From SZAS-18 sp038322235 (GTDB lineage Bacteria; Verrucomicrobiota; Verrucomicrobiia; Chthoniobacterales; SZAS-18), in assembly GCA_038322235.1 (NCBI GenBank), contig JBBQFQ010000026.1, positions 3,477 to 67,476 on the forward strand: 64,000 bases of DNA. Direction: 5' to 3'. Numbering within the stretch: position 1 is the first letter of the stretch; every line of letters begins with the position of its first letter. The notes beneath the pieces were generated by a model that saw nothing but the letters and a program-made list of their open reading frames with translations, had not been told where the DNA came from and made no database searches. The position numbers and the translations under genes are program-made. This document shows positions 27,302-34,942 of the stretch, piece after piece.

Positions 27302-27769
27302 TCAGGGGGTGGGCTTCGCAATCCGCACGATCTCCGCGGAGGGCAGCTCCTCCCGCGAGGAGTGAAACCAGAACCGGCTCGCCCGCAGCCAGCCACCGGG
27401 ACGCAGGTCGACCTGGGCGCTGCGGTTCGCGGTCGCGGCTTCGAGCACGAGCGCCTGCTTCGGATCCGCCGGGCCGCCCTCGGCCCAGTGCGAGAGCGTC
27501 GCGCCCAGATTGAAGCGAAACGCGCGGTCTTCAATGATCTTCGCGAGCGCGTCGCGGTGCTCGGCTTTCACGAAAACCATCGGTCCGGGCAGGCCGGGAC
27601 CGTTCAGATCCACCCGCCTCGCCTCGCGGATCTGGAGCGCGAGCATGGTGGGCATCCGGACCACGGCAAAGACGGTCGTCCCGAGGAGAAAGACGGCGCA
27701 GAATCCGACGAAACCAATAACCCACGCGCGGTTGGAGCGCCGCTCCGTGGGGGACAGGGGGATTTCCAT
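27302..27769 (-). CDS. Small membrane-anchored protein of unknown function
   Basis: A 155-residue protein from ATG 27769. One transmembrane helix near the N-terminus ('WVIGFVGFCAVFLLGTTVFAVV', about residues 16-37) is followed by a soluble domain with 'MVFVKAEHRDALAKIIEDR' and 'LVLEAATANRSAQVDLRPGG'. I do not recognise the family. It lies 44 bases downstream of the CDP-alcohol phosphatidyltransferase on the same strand, so probably shares its transcript. Confidence 0.65.
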   Translation of the reverse strand: MEIPLSPTERRSNRAWVIGFVGFCAVFLLGTTVFAVVRMPTMLALQIREARRVDLNGPGLPGPMVFVKAEHRDALAKIIEDRAFRFNLGATLSHWAEGGPADPKQALVLEAATANRSAQVDLRPGGWLRASRFWFHSSREELPSAEIVRIAKPTP

Positions 27770-27813
27770 GCCGCGAGGAAACGCGCGCTCAGCTCGCGTG
27801 CAAGCGCGCGAGA

Positions 27814-28392
27814 TCAGGTCTCGGGCTTTCCCGCGGGCGCGATCTGGCGCACGCCGTCGATCAGATAGCCGATGAAAGAGACCAGCGTGAAAAGCCCGGC
27901 GATGAAGACCAGCAGCATGGGTGGCGGCACCGGAAGCTGCAGCATGACCTGTCCGATCGCCATCATCTGACAGACCGTGGCCGTTTTTCCGAGCCAGCTC
28001 GGCCGCACGCGGATGTCGCCGTTCAGGAACTCGATGAGCAGACACCCAAGAATGATCGTGAGATCACGCGCGAGGACGAGGATCAGAAACCAGAGGGGGA
28101 AGCGCACTTCCCAGTGCCCAAAGGTGAGCACGAGGAGCGCCGAGACGAGGAGTCCCTTGTCGGCGATGGGATCGAGGATCGCCCCCAGCTTGGTCCGCTG
28201 ATTGTACCGACGGGCCACGTAGCCGTCGAGCCCGTCGCTGACCGCTGCGAGCAGGAAGACAAAAATCGCGAGGTAACGCATCCAGGGTTCCGGTTCCTTT
28301 TCGAGCACGCTCGCGCCGTAATAGATGGCGAGCGTGACGAAGACCGGGATCAGCAGGATGCGAACGATGGTGATTTGATTCGCCAGCGTCAT
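27814..28392 (-). CDS. pgsA: CDP-alcohol phosphatidyltransferase, probably PgsA
   Basis: Probably makes phosphatidylglycerophosphate from CDP-diacylglycerol and glycerol 3-phosphate in the membrane. The family signature DG-x2-AR-x8-G-x3-D-x3-D is complete in 'DGYVARRYNQRTKLGAILDP' plus the following 'IADK' (near residues 54-77). The 192-residue length and the start 'LANQITIVRILLIPVFV' are typical of PgsA. Start is ATG 28392; the frame is open further upstream without conserved sequence. Another CDP-alcohol transferase specificity cannot be ruled out. Upstream of a small membrane protein gene in a likely two-gene unit. Confidence 0.85.
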   Translation of the reverse strand: MTLANQITIVRILLIPVFVTLAIYYGASVLEKEPEPWMRYLAIFVFLLAAVSDGLDGYVARRYNQRTKLGAILDPIADKGLLVSALLVLTFGHWEVRFPLWFLILVLARDLTIILGCLLIEFLNGDIRVRPSWLGKTATVCQMMAIGQVMLQLPVPPPMLLVFIAGLFTLVSFIGYLIDGVRQIAPAGKPET

Positions 28393-28506
28393 GACGGGGG
28401 GTGTGAAACCGCGGAGACTGCGCCGCTGCGGGGTGAATGCAAAGCGCGGATCGCGAAAAAGTGACGCGAACTTGCGCCGGGACGCGATTTCGGGCGAAAT
28501 TCCGGA

Positions 28507-29061
28507 ATGCCGCTGCGCGAGAGCGACCTCGACTTCGATCGTCCGCCCGGAGGGAATGCAGCGTCGTCGGTGACCGTCTATGCGGAGCTTCGCCCGTGGT
28601 TGCATTCGTGCTGCGTGGAGTTTTCGCCGGGGAAGCTCCGCGCCATCTGCGGTCGACGGGAGCGAAATGACCCCGTCGCGATGCGGCTCGGAGCGGAATG
28701 GCATGAGACGACGCTCCTGTCCGCCGGGCGCGATCGGTTTCGGCTGATCACCCCGGTTCGCTTGCTGCGGGCGGCGGGGGCCGCGGTGGGCGACAACATC
28801 CAACTCGAACTTCGCCGCGAGCCTCCCCGGGTGGCTCCGACTGAGTTGCCCGCCGCTCTCTTGGCGGCGTTCGCCCGCCGCCCGGGAGCGGGCGAACGAT
28901 TCCGGGCGCTGACGCCGTCCCTGCAGCGACAGTTCGTGAAGTACGTGGAGAGCGTGAAAAGCGACGAGGCCCGGGCGCGCCGCAGCGAGACGGTGCTCGA
29001 TCGCACCAGCGATCTCCGTCTGCCCACGTCGCGCGCGGGCCAGCGCTCTCAGGATGCGTGA
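28507..29061 (+). CDS. DUF1905 / YdeI-like protein
   Basis: A 184-residue protein. The N-terminal half resembles the DUF1905 beta-barrel ('VTVYAELRPW', 'MRLGAEWHETTLLSAGRDRFRL', 'VGDNIQLELRRE'). The C-terminal half has the YdeI/OmpD-associated helical motif 'FRALTPSLQRQFVKYVESVK' and 'ARARRSETV'. This combination is widespread but of unclear function; some members were linked to bacteriocin resistance. Its last 13 bases overlap the end of the convergent ferritin-like gene. Confidence 0.72.
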   Translation: MPLRESDLDFDRPPGGNAASSVTVYAELRPWLHSCCVEFSPGKLRAICGRRERNDPVAMRLGAEWHETTLLSAGRDRFRLITPVRLLRAAGAAVGDNIQLELRREPPRVAPTELPAALLAAFARRPGAGERFRALTPSLQRQFVKYVESVKSDEARARRSETVLDRTSDLRLPTSRAGQRSQDA

Positions 29062-29849
29062 GCCGCCGGCGTCACACCGGCGGCCGGACCCTCGGGCTCG
29101 CGTCGTTCCTCGATCTGACGCGACACCCGGGCAAAACGCTCCACGGCTTCGCAGAAATAGGGCACGAAGCGGAAGCGGCACCGCAGCACATCCCGGTGTC
29201 CCCACCAGAGGACCACGGCGGTCGCTCCAAAGACCACGGCCGCGACGAGCTGCTGCTCGCGGACAATGACGAGACTGGCGTGCCGGTCGAGACAGGCGAT
29301 CCGGTCGCTCTGGAAGGCGATGTGCTCACTTTCATCGGCGATGACATCGTCGCAGACCGCCCGCAGAACCGGGCAGGCGGAGGCGAGGCGGAGCGCGGGA
29401 TAGTAGAGCTGGGCAAGGATTTCCGCGCAGAGCAAGACCCGCGACGACCAAGCTGCGTCGCCGAGATTTCGGATCCAGCGGAAGACGGCGTCGGCCCACG
29501 AGGAGAAAACCGGGGCGACGCCCTGACGTTCCATGTAGGCGAGCAGAACGCGCGCGTGCAGCACATTCTCCTCCCGGATGAAGCCGACCGAGGCCTCGTG
29601 AAATGCGGGACAGGCCTGCCTCGCCGCAAAGGCCTTCGATTTCGCAAGGAAATCGCGAGCCTCCGATGACTCTCCGCGCGCAAACTCCGCAATGGACGGC
29701 CCAACGCGCTGGCGATCCGGTTCGCTGAGTGGCGGGCCAGGTGGCAACGCCCGCGCGCCGCGCTCGCGGAACTTCCGGTCGAAGTGATCGCTCCAGGCGC
29801 GGAAGGTCTCGCTCTGATCCCGGGTCGTTCGTTGGTGGAAGAGGTTCAT
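29049..29849 (-). CDS. Ferritin-like di-iron protein of unknown function
   Basis: A 266-residue, mostly helical protein from ATG 29849. Possible metal ligands are in the order E...EENVLHAR, CAEILAQLYY and IADESEHIAFQ, which fits the E-ExxH-E-ExxH layout of ferritin-like di-iron folds. A hydrophobic helix near the C-terminus ('LVAAVVFGATAVVLWWG') might touch the membrane. The exact family is not recognised. Its start overlaps the ispH stop by four bases, so the two are translated from one message. A role in oxygen or iron handling for the iron-sulfur enzyme IspH is a reasonable but untested idea. Confidence 0.68.
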   Translation of the reverse strand: MNLFHQRTTRDQSETFRAWSDHFDRKFRERGARALPPGPPLSEPDRQRVGPSIAEFARGESSEARDFLAKSKAFAARQACPAFHEASVGFIREENVLHARVLLAYMERQGVAPVFSSWADAVFRWIRNLGDAAWSSRVLLCAEILAQLYYPALRLASACPVLRAVCDDVIADESEHIAFQSDRIACLDRHASLVIVREQQLVAAVVFGATAVVLWWGHRDVLRCRFRFVPYFCEAVERFARVSRQIEERREPEGPAAGVTPAAHAS

Positions 29850-30706
29850 GCGCGGGCAGCGTGGGCGGTCCCGAGTTCTGCCAGGCGGCGTCGCACGCCG
29901 TCCAGCGTCTCGGGGAGCGTCGAGGTACCGGCGGTGAGTCCGACGCACCTGCCCGGCGGGAAGTCGCCTTCGCGGATCTCCTCGGCGTTCTCGACATGGA
30001 CGACCTGACGGCCCGCCTGCCGGGCGGTCTGCACGAGTTGGAGGGTATTGTTGCTGTGCCGGCCGCCGACTACGACGATCGTCTCGCATTCCTCGATGAG
30101 ATCCTCGAGCGCGCGCTGCCGATTCCGCGTCGGCGCGCAGACGGTGTCCACAAATCGCACCTCCTGCTCCGGCCGGGCTTCACGCACAACCGCCACCAAG
30201 GCGAAGACGTGGCGCTGCGGCTGGGTCGTCTGCGCGATGATGCCCAGCGGACAAGCAGCGGGGAGCGCAGGGATGTCGGCCTCCGAAGCCAGCACGCTCG
30301 CTCCGGGAAAATCGCCGATGAGCCCCCGGACCTCGACGTGTCCCGCCTGGCCAATGACGACGGGAGCGAATCCAGACGCGACGAGCAGACGAAGCTGTTC
30401 GTGTGCGTGCCGGACCAGCGGGCAGGTCGCATCGGCCACGCTCGCGCCCGCCTGCAGCCAGCGGGCGCGTTCCCGGTCGGAGACGCCGTGGGCCGTGAAG
30501 AGCACCTGGCCGGTGATCAAGGCTGGATCAGTTTCGAGGGGAGCAGACTGCGCGCCCAGCGCGCGGAGACGCGCGCCGACGGCGGGATTGTGGGCGAGCT
30601 CACCGAGGACGGTGAGCGGGCCGGAGGCGGCGAGCGCCTCCGCGCGAGTGATCGCGTCGCGGACGCCGAAGCAGAGTCCGTGATGAGTGGCGATGCGGAT
30701 GTTCAT
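29846..30706 (-). CDS. ispH: 4-hydroxy-3-methylbut-2-enyl diphosphate reductase (IspH/LytB)
   Basis: Last step of the MEP isoprenoid pathway, giving isopentenyl and dimethylallyl diphosphate with an iron-sulfur cluster. The three cluster cysteines are Cys12 ('HHGLCFGV'), Cys95 ('DATCPLV') and Cys190 ('DTVCAPT'). Substrate-binding 'FTAHGVS', 'GQAGHVEVRGL' and 'GGRHSNNTLQL' are present. The 286-residue length is slightly shorter than most homologues. ATG 30706 lies 10 bases from a perfect 15-bp palindrome (30717-30731), a likely operator. It is followed, with overlap, by the ferritin-like gene. Confidence 0.94.
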   Translation of the reverse strand: MNIRIATHHGLCFGVRDAITRAEALAASGPLTVLGELAHNPAVGARLRALGAQSAPLETDPALITGQVLFTAHGVSDRERARWLQAGASVADATCPLVRHAHEQLRLLVASGFAPVVIGQAGHVEVRGLIGDFPGASVLASEADIPALPAACPLGIIAQTTQPQRHVFALVAVVREARPEQEVRFVDTVCAPTRNRQRALEDLIEECETIVVVGGRHSNNTLQLVQTARQAGRQVVHVENAEEIREGDFPPGRCVGLTAGTSTLPETLDGVRRRLAELGTAHAARA

Positions 30707-30716
30707 GGGTTTATGG

Positions 30717-30731
30717 CTTTGTCTGACAAAG
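30717..30731. promoter_or_regulatory. Perfect palindrome CTTTGTCTGACAAAG, candidate operator of ispH
   Basis: Seven-base arms around a single central base, directly before the ispH start codon. On the minus strand it reads ACTTTGTCAGACAAAGC. The same arrangement, ACTTTGTAGCGCAAAGC, occurs on the plus strand before the membrane-protein/regulator operon at 31743-31759. Binding by the winged-helix regulator encoded between the two sites is inferred. Confidence 0.6.
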
Positions 30732-30756
30732 TATCAGGGCGAAAGAATCGGTGAGC

Positions 30757-31053
30757 CTATTGGCGGGCGGCGCGGACGATCTCCTCCAGGACCAAAAGAT
30801 AGTCCTCGAACGCCTTCCGGCCGCGGGTCGTGAGGGCGTAGCGCGTTTGCGGTCGGTCCAGGATCTCCTTCGTGATCGAGACGTAGCCGGCCTGGTGAAG
30901 GGTACGCAGGTGGGTTACGAGATTCCCGTCGCTCATTTTGAGGTCTGCTTTCAGGTCCTGAAAGGCCCAGTCTTTGCGGGCGGCGAGGAGCGTCATGATG
31001 CCGAGGCGCGCGCGTTCGTGAATCACCCGGTCCAGGCGCTCGAAGTCAGGCAT
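30757..31053 (-). CDS. Winged-helix transcriptional regulator (MarR/ArsR-like, HTH_34 type)
   Basis: A 98-residue single-domain DNA-binding protein. 'LGIMTLLAARKDWAFQDLKADLKMSDGNLVTHLRTLHQAGYVSI' (helix-turn-helix, about 17-60; quoted in parts: 'FQDLKADLKMSDGNLVTHL') is followed by the wing 'DRPQTRYALTTRGRKAFEDY'. Small regulators of this type usually repress their own operon with a neighbouring membrane protein. It lies 10 bases downstream of the membrane-protein gene, on the same strand. Two copies of a CTTTG-N5-CAAAG inverted repeat flank the regulator/membrane-protein pair and are its likely binding sites. The ligand is unknown. Confidence 0.85.
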   Translation of the reverse strand: MPDFERLDRVIHERARLGIMTLLAARKDWAFQDLKADLKMSDGNLVTHLRTLHQAGYVSITKEILDRPQTRYALTTRGRKAFEDYLLVLEEIVRAARQ

Positions 31054-31063
31054 GGCCGGTTCT

Positions 31064-31738
31064 TCAGGTGATTTCGACGGCCGGGGCGGTCGCGTCCCGC
31101 CAGGCGAACGCGGCGTAAACGAGGTGGAAGAGTCCGAAAGTGCCCATCATCACCCAGGCCGCCCAGACGAAATTTGGAAACATCGGAGCGAAGGCAAAGC
31201 CGAGCAGTCGGATCGTGGCGAAGCCAAGCGCGGCGCCCAGGAAGGCCATGCCGAGGCCGACGAGCGAGCGGGGAGCGAAGACGCTCGTCGAGAGGAGAGC
31301 CAAGCCGTAGAACAGCAGCCAGATCCCCACCGTCGTGAGCGGGTCGCGGCCCCAAGCGAGATCGGAGACCGTGAAGACCGCCCCGGCGAGCAGCGGCGGC
31401 AGCATCTGCCCGAAGGCGAGCCGCATGCCGCTCGAGAAAAATGGTTCGCTGCGCTGGCGGGCGTCCCGCGCCAGAAACCACCCGTTCACGACTCCGACCG
31501 CCGCGAGGGTCAACAGCCAGGGGAGGATGAAGGCCGCCGATTGTTCCCGCGGCGTTCCCCCCACGATGCCGGTCGCATCCGGGGGACGGTGGAAAACGAT
31601 TTGTCCCGCCGCGACAGCGAGCGCCAGGAAACCGGCCGCGAGAGCGGTGGGGGCGGAGAGCGCACGATAGACGGTGGCGCGCTCCATCAGGCGGCGGATG
31701 ATCCCGAGATTCTCGGCGGCGTCCTGCGGCAGATCCAT
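31064..31738 (-). CDS. Multi-pass membrane protein in operon with a winged-helix regulator
   Basis: A 224-residue protein with an N-terminal soluble helix ('AAENLGIIRRLMERATVYRA') and about six hydrophobic segments, including 'PTALAAGFLALAVAAGQIVF', 'FILPWLLTLAAVGVVNGWFL', 'GIWLLFYGLALLSTSVF' and a C-terminal 'GTFGLFHLVYAAFAW'. I know no function for this family; homologues are often paired with small winged-helix regulators. A TTG at 31756 would add six residues, but ATG 31738 is preferred because the region between holds the candidate operator. Confidence 0.72.
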   Translation of the reverse strand: MDLPQDAAENLGIIRRLMERATVYRALSAPTALAAGFLALAVAAGQIVFHRPPDATGIVGGTPREQSAAFILPWLLTLAAVGVVNGWFLARDARQRSEPFFSSGMRLAFGQMLPPLLAGAVFTVSDLAWGRDPLTTVGIWLLFYGLALLSTSVFAPRSLVGLGMAFLGAALGFATIRLLGFAFAPMFPNFVWAAWVMMGTFGLFHLVYAAFAWRDATAPAVEIT

Positions 31739-31743
31739 CTGAA

Positions 31744-31758
31744 CTTTGTAGCGCAAAG
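31744..31758. promoter_or_regulatory. Inverted repeat CTTTGTAGCGCAAAG, candidate autoregulatory operator
   Basis: Arms CTTTG/CAAAG with the same 15-base length as the site before ispH (30717-30731). Extended comparison on the strands indicated gives ACTTTGT-NNN-RCAAAGC for both. It ends five bases before the membrane-protein start codon, so a bound repressor would block the start region. Confidence 0.5.
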
Positions 31759-31830
31759 CGATCCGTCGTCAACGATGTTTCGCGGAATCGGTTGACGTTC
31801 CATAGCGCGGCGGATTGCTTGCGCGCTCCG

Positions 31831-34230
31831 ATGAGAATGATCGCTTCGAGTCAGGAATGCGCGCTCGACCCGCAGACGGCGGGGATGGGTGCTTCGCTGC
31901 TGGCCCGGCTGGCTGAGGCCGTGCCGGGCTTGCACGTCCGGCCGTGGTTCGCCGTGCTTCCGTCGACGCTCATCGCGAGTTTGAATCCCTGGCAGAGTCA
32001 GGCCTTCGGGAAGGCGCGGCGCGGTCCGGAGCTGGCGGCGTTACTCGGAAAAGTCGTGCTCAGCGCGAGCGCACTGCGTGAGCTGGAGAAGGCGTTGCGC
32101 GCATTCCCGGAGGGGTTCGTCAATGTCCGGGGACCGGGCGGGGTCGTCCGGTTTTTCGTTCCGGCTGCCGGCGTTGCCTCCAGGCTCCTCGAGCTGTGGC
32201 AGGCCTGCGCCCGGGGCGGCGGTGAAGGAGACGAAACCGGCCTGCCGGCCCTGATCGTCCAGGAGGCGTGCGCCGCGGATGCCTCCGCGACGTCATGGTC
32301 TTTCGATGCAGCGTCAGGCGCGCCCAGGCGCGTCACCATCAGCGTCTGTGCGGGGCTCGACGTCGATCGGGAATCCGCGCGTGATCGATTCGTGGTCGAG
32401 GATGGCGGTGCCCTCGCGGAAGCGCAGACGGCGACAAAACGCTTCGCGTTTGTTCCGGCCGGGGAGAGCGGCGTCGAGGCGCGGCCGCTCCCCGCCGACC
32501 TCGCCGCAGGTCCTGCGCTCGATGCGACCCAGCTGCGGGAAATCGCGAGTCTGACGCGCCGAAGTGCGGAGCGCTGCGGGCACCCGCTCGGCATCGCCTG
32601 GGAGATTTCGAGCGCTGGTTCGGTGCTGGTGGATGCCTGGCAGGAAACCACGCCCGGCGCGCGGGTCGGCGACGGCGATCGGCTTCGGTGGGATCGCGGG
32701 CCCGTCGAGGCTTTTCTTTCCGGCGCCGTTTCGCCCCTCGGCTTCACGGTCGCCCGTCGCTGGCTGCCGTCGGCCCTCGGGCAATCCGGCCGGCTGGCGT
32801 GGCTGGGCGGCCGGATCGCGCTGTCGACCTCCGGCGGGGCGGAGATCCCGTCGCAGGCGACTGCGGCGGTGCGGGAACGGATCGCGGCCGTGACCGCCCC
32901 GGTCACCGATCGGCGCGCCAGCGAACTCGCGCAGCGCTGGCTCGAACTCGAAGCACTCGCGGGGGAAGCAGCGGCCGCTCGACGGATGCGGACGCGGGAA
33001 GCGGAGACGGCGCTGGAGGCGCTCGTTGCCGCGGGCAAGAGCGGCGGCGATCGTCCGCTCGCTCTCTCCCTTGTCGCGTCGGCCGGAGAAGCGACCGGCG
33101 CGCGGTTCCTGCGGGAGTTCCAGCGCCTGGGCCACGAATTGCAGCATGAGGAGGAGACGGTGCGCGCGCTGGCGCAGGGCTCCGCCGCGGCGCAGCAGAA
33201 TGCGCTCGAGGCTGGAGGCGAGCGCGGTCGGGCGGTGAAGTCGTGGGTCGCCGCGCAGACCGGTCTTCACCCGGGTGAACTCGGCATCGATGCGGTGCCG
33301 GCGGCCCTGGATCCCGAACCCGTCCTGCGCGCGCTGGGGGTGTTCGCGCTGGGTTTCTGGCGGGCTCCGTATCATCCGCCGAGTACTGGCTGCGCTGAAA
33401 TCGCGCAGCGCGCGGAGCGGACGCTCGAAGAACGGTTTGCCGGCCTCTCGCAGGCTCCGAAGCGCTGGACCGGGCAACGCGCCCTCCGCGAGGCGCGGGC
33501 GGCGTTGGAGGCGGTGGACGCCGCCGAGGACGACGAGCGGCTGATTTCCACCGGGCGGCGCGCTTTGCTCGCCGAACTCGGACGCGCGCTCCGCGCGGAG
33601 GGCGCGATTGCCGATCCCGCTGATCTCCGCTGGCTCACGCTCGAGGAAATTACCGGGCACGTGCTCGGCGGCGGGATCGATTCCTCCCTGGCCCGACTCA
33701 GCGCGCTCCGCGCGGCGGAAGCGCGTCCGGATGTCGGCGACGCCACCCGTTTTCTCGAGACCAGCGGCCTGGCGCTGGGACACGTCTGTGAGCCCGTTTC
33801 GCGCCCGCCAGATTGGGCGGCCGGCGAGACACGGCCGGGGCTGGCTGCGGGAGTGGGTCAGGCGTCTGGTCCCGTTCGCATCGTGCGGGATCCCCGGCGG
33901 GATTTCGTCGAGCAGGGTTCGGTGCTGGTGGCGCGCGGCGCCGAGCCAGGCTGGGCCATGCATCTGCCGGCGTGTGCCGCGGTCGTGCTCGAGTACGGAA
34001 GCGCCGCGGGCGGGCTCGTGCGGCTGGCCCGGCATCTCGGCATTCCCGTCGTGCTGGGAGTCGAAGGCGTCAGCGAGGCCCTCGCAGACGGCTCGTGGGT
34101 GCGGATTGATGGCGCGCTGGGAACGGTGGAGCGGATCGAGGAAGCGCCGGTGCAGGCGACGGGCGATGAAATCGCCCCCAGTCCGGTCTTCCGCCTTCCG
34201 CCGACGCGCTTTGGCGTGCCGCGGCGCTGA
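31831..34230 (+). CDS. PEP-synthase/PPDK-like protein with degenerate active site
   Basis: A 799-residue protein that resembles the PEP-utilising enzyme family (PEP synthase, rifampicin phosphotransferase). The middle contains 'PVEAFLSGAVSPLGFTVARRW', a typical linker element, and long Ala/Arg/Glu-rich helices. The C-terminus (about 697-767) is recognisable as the phospho-histidine mobile domain: 'VLVARGAEPGWAMHLPACAA', then 'LARHLGIPVVLGVEG' and 'DGSWVRIDGALGTVE'. The family motif GG-x2-SH is GSAAGG here (residues 723-728), so the phosphoryl-carrying His is Gly. No clear ATP-grasp metal motif was found either. It is probably not a phosphotransferase. ATG 31831 is preferred over TTG 31792. 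It precedes the molybdenum hydroxylase genes by 58 bases. Confidence 0.72.
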   Translation: MRMIASSQECALDPQTAGMGASLLARLAEAVPGLHVRPWFAVLPSTLIASLNPWQSQAFGKARRGPELAALLGKVVLSASALRELEKALRAFPEGFVNVRGPGGVVRFFVPAAGVASRLLELWQACARGGGEGDETGLPALIVQEACAADASATSWSFDAASGAPRRVTISVCAGLDVDRESARDRFVVEDGGALAEAQTATKRFAFVPAGESGVEARPLPADLAAGPALDATQLREIASLTRRSAERCGHPLGIAWEISSAGSVLVDAWQETTPGARVGDGDRLRWDRGPVEAFLSGAVSPLGFTVARRWLPSALGQSGRLAWLGGRIALSTSGGAEIPSQATAAVRERIAAVTAPVTDRRASELAQRWLELEALAGEAAAARRMRTREAETALEALVAAGKSGGDRPLALSLVASAGEATGARFLREFQRLGHELQHEEETVRALAQGSAAAQQNALEAGGERGRAVKSWVAAQTGLHPGELGIDAVPAALDPEPVLRALGVFALGFWRAPYHPPSTGCAEIAQRAERTLEERFAGLSQAPKRWTGQRALREARAALEAVDAAEDDERLISTGRRALLAELGRALRAEGAIADPADLRWLTLEEITGHVLGGGIDSSLARLSALRAAEARPDVGDATRFLETSGLALGHVCEPVSRPPDWAAGETRPGLAAGVGQASGPVRIVRDPRRDFVEQGSVLVARGAEPGWAMHLPACAAVVLEYGSAAGGLVRLARHLGIPVVLGVEGVSEALADGSWVRIDGALGTVERIEEAPVQATGDEIAPSPVFRLPPTRFGVPRR

Positions 34231-34288
34231 GGGGGCGACAGATGGGAGGTTGACCGATGTGGGGCCTGCGAGCGAACTTCCGCGCGTC

Positions 34289-34927
34289 ATGCCTGATTCC
34301 GAACCGTCCGCATCCGCCGGCACGTCCCGCCGGAAATTTCTCGGCCAGATGGCGACTTTGGGTGGGGGCGTCGCCCTGGCGGCCGAGGTCGCCGGTGCGC
34401 CGGTCCGCAAGGCCGAGCGCGTCATTCCGCCGGTGCCCGCGAGTTACGTGCCGCCGGGTGCGCTCGACGTCACGTTGAAAGTGAACGGGGAAAACCGGGC
34501 GCTCAAACTTGAGGCTCGGACGACTCTCCTGGATGCCTTGCGCGAGACGTGCGGTCTCACCGGGACGAAGAAGGGTTGTGATCACGGCGCCTGCGGCGCC
34601 TGCACCGTGCACGTCGATGGCCGCCGCGTCCTCTCCTGCCTGACGCTCGCGATCGCGGCGCAGGGCCGGGAGATCACGACGATCGAGGGGATCGCGAAGG
34701 GGGACGAACTGCATCCGGTGCAGAAGGCGTTCATCGAGTGCGATGGCTTCCAATGCGGTTTCTGCACTCCGGGACAGATCATGTCGGCGACCGCGTGCAT
34801 CAAGGAGGGTCACACCGGAAGTGAGGAGGAAATCCAGGAGTGGATGAGCGGGAACCTCTGCCGCTGCGGCGCCTACCCCAACATCATCGATGCGATCAAG
34901 CTCGCCGCCCCGAAGTCGAAAGCCTGA
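34289..34927 (+). CDS. Tat-exported 2Fe-2S subunit of a molybdenum hydroxylase (PaoA-like)
   Basis: Electron-transfer subunit of an aldehyde/xanthine oxidase-type enzyme. The 212-residue protein starts with a Tat signal ('SRRKFLG' at 13-19, then 'GGGVALAAEVAGAP'). The plant-type 2Fe-2S ligands are Cys97, Cys102, Cys105 and Cys117; the second cluster uses Cys156, Cys159, Cys191 and Cys193 ('CGFCTPGQ', 'CRCGAYPN'). All eight are present. A periplasmic location is inferred from the Tat signal, with the other subunits carried along, as for E. coli PaoABC. First gene of a six-gene colinear set; the FAD subunit starts 15 bases downstream. Confidence 0.92.
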   Translation: MPDSEPSASAGTSRRKFLGQMATLGGGVALAAEVAGAPVRKAERVIPPVPASYVPPGALDVTLKVNGENRALKLEARTTLLDALRETCGLTGTKKGCDHGACGACTVHVDGRRVLSCLTLAIAAQGREITTIEGIAKGDELHPVQKAFIECDGFQCGFCTPGQIMSATACIKEGHTGSEEEIQEWMSGNLCRCGAYPNIIDAIKLAAPKSKA

Positions 34928-34942
34928 ACCCGAAACTGACCC

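Noticed and set aside
31739..31756. TTG start at 31756 for the membrane protein
   Set aside because: It would place the CTTTG-N5-CAAAG inverted repeat inside the coding region; ATG 31738 leaves it as an operator. The alternative cannot be fully excluded.
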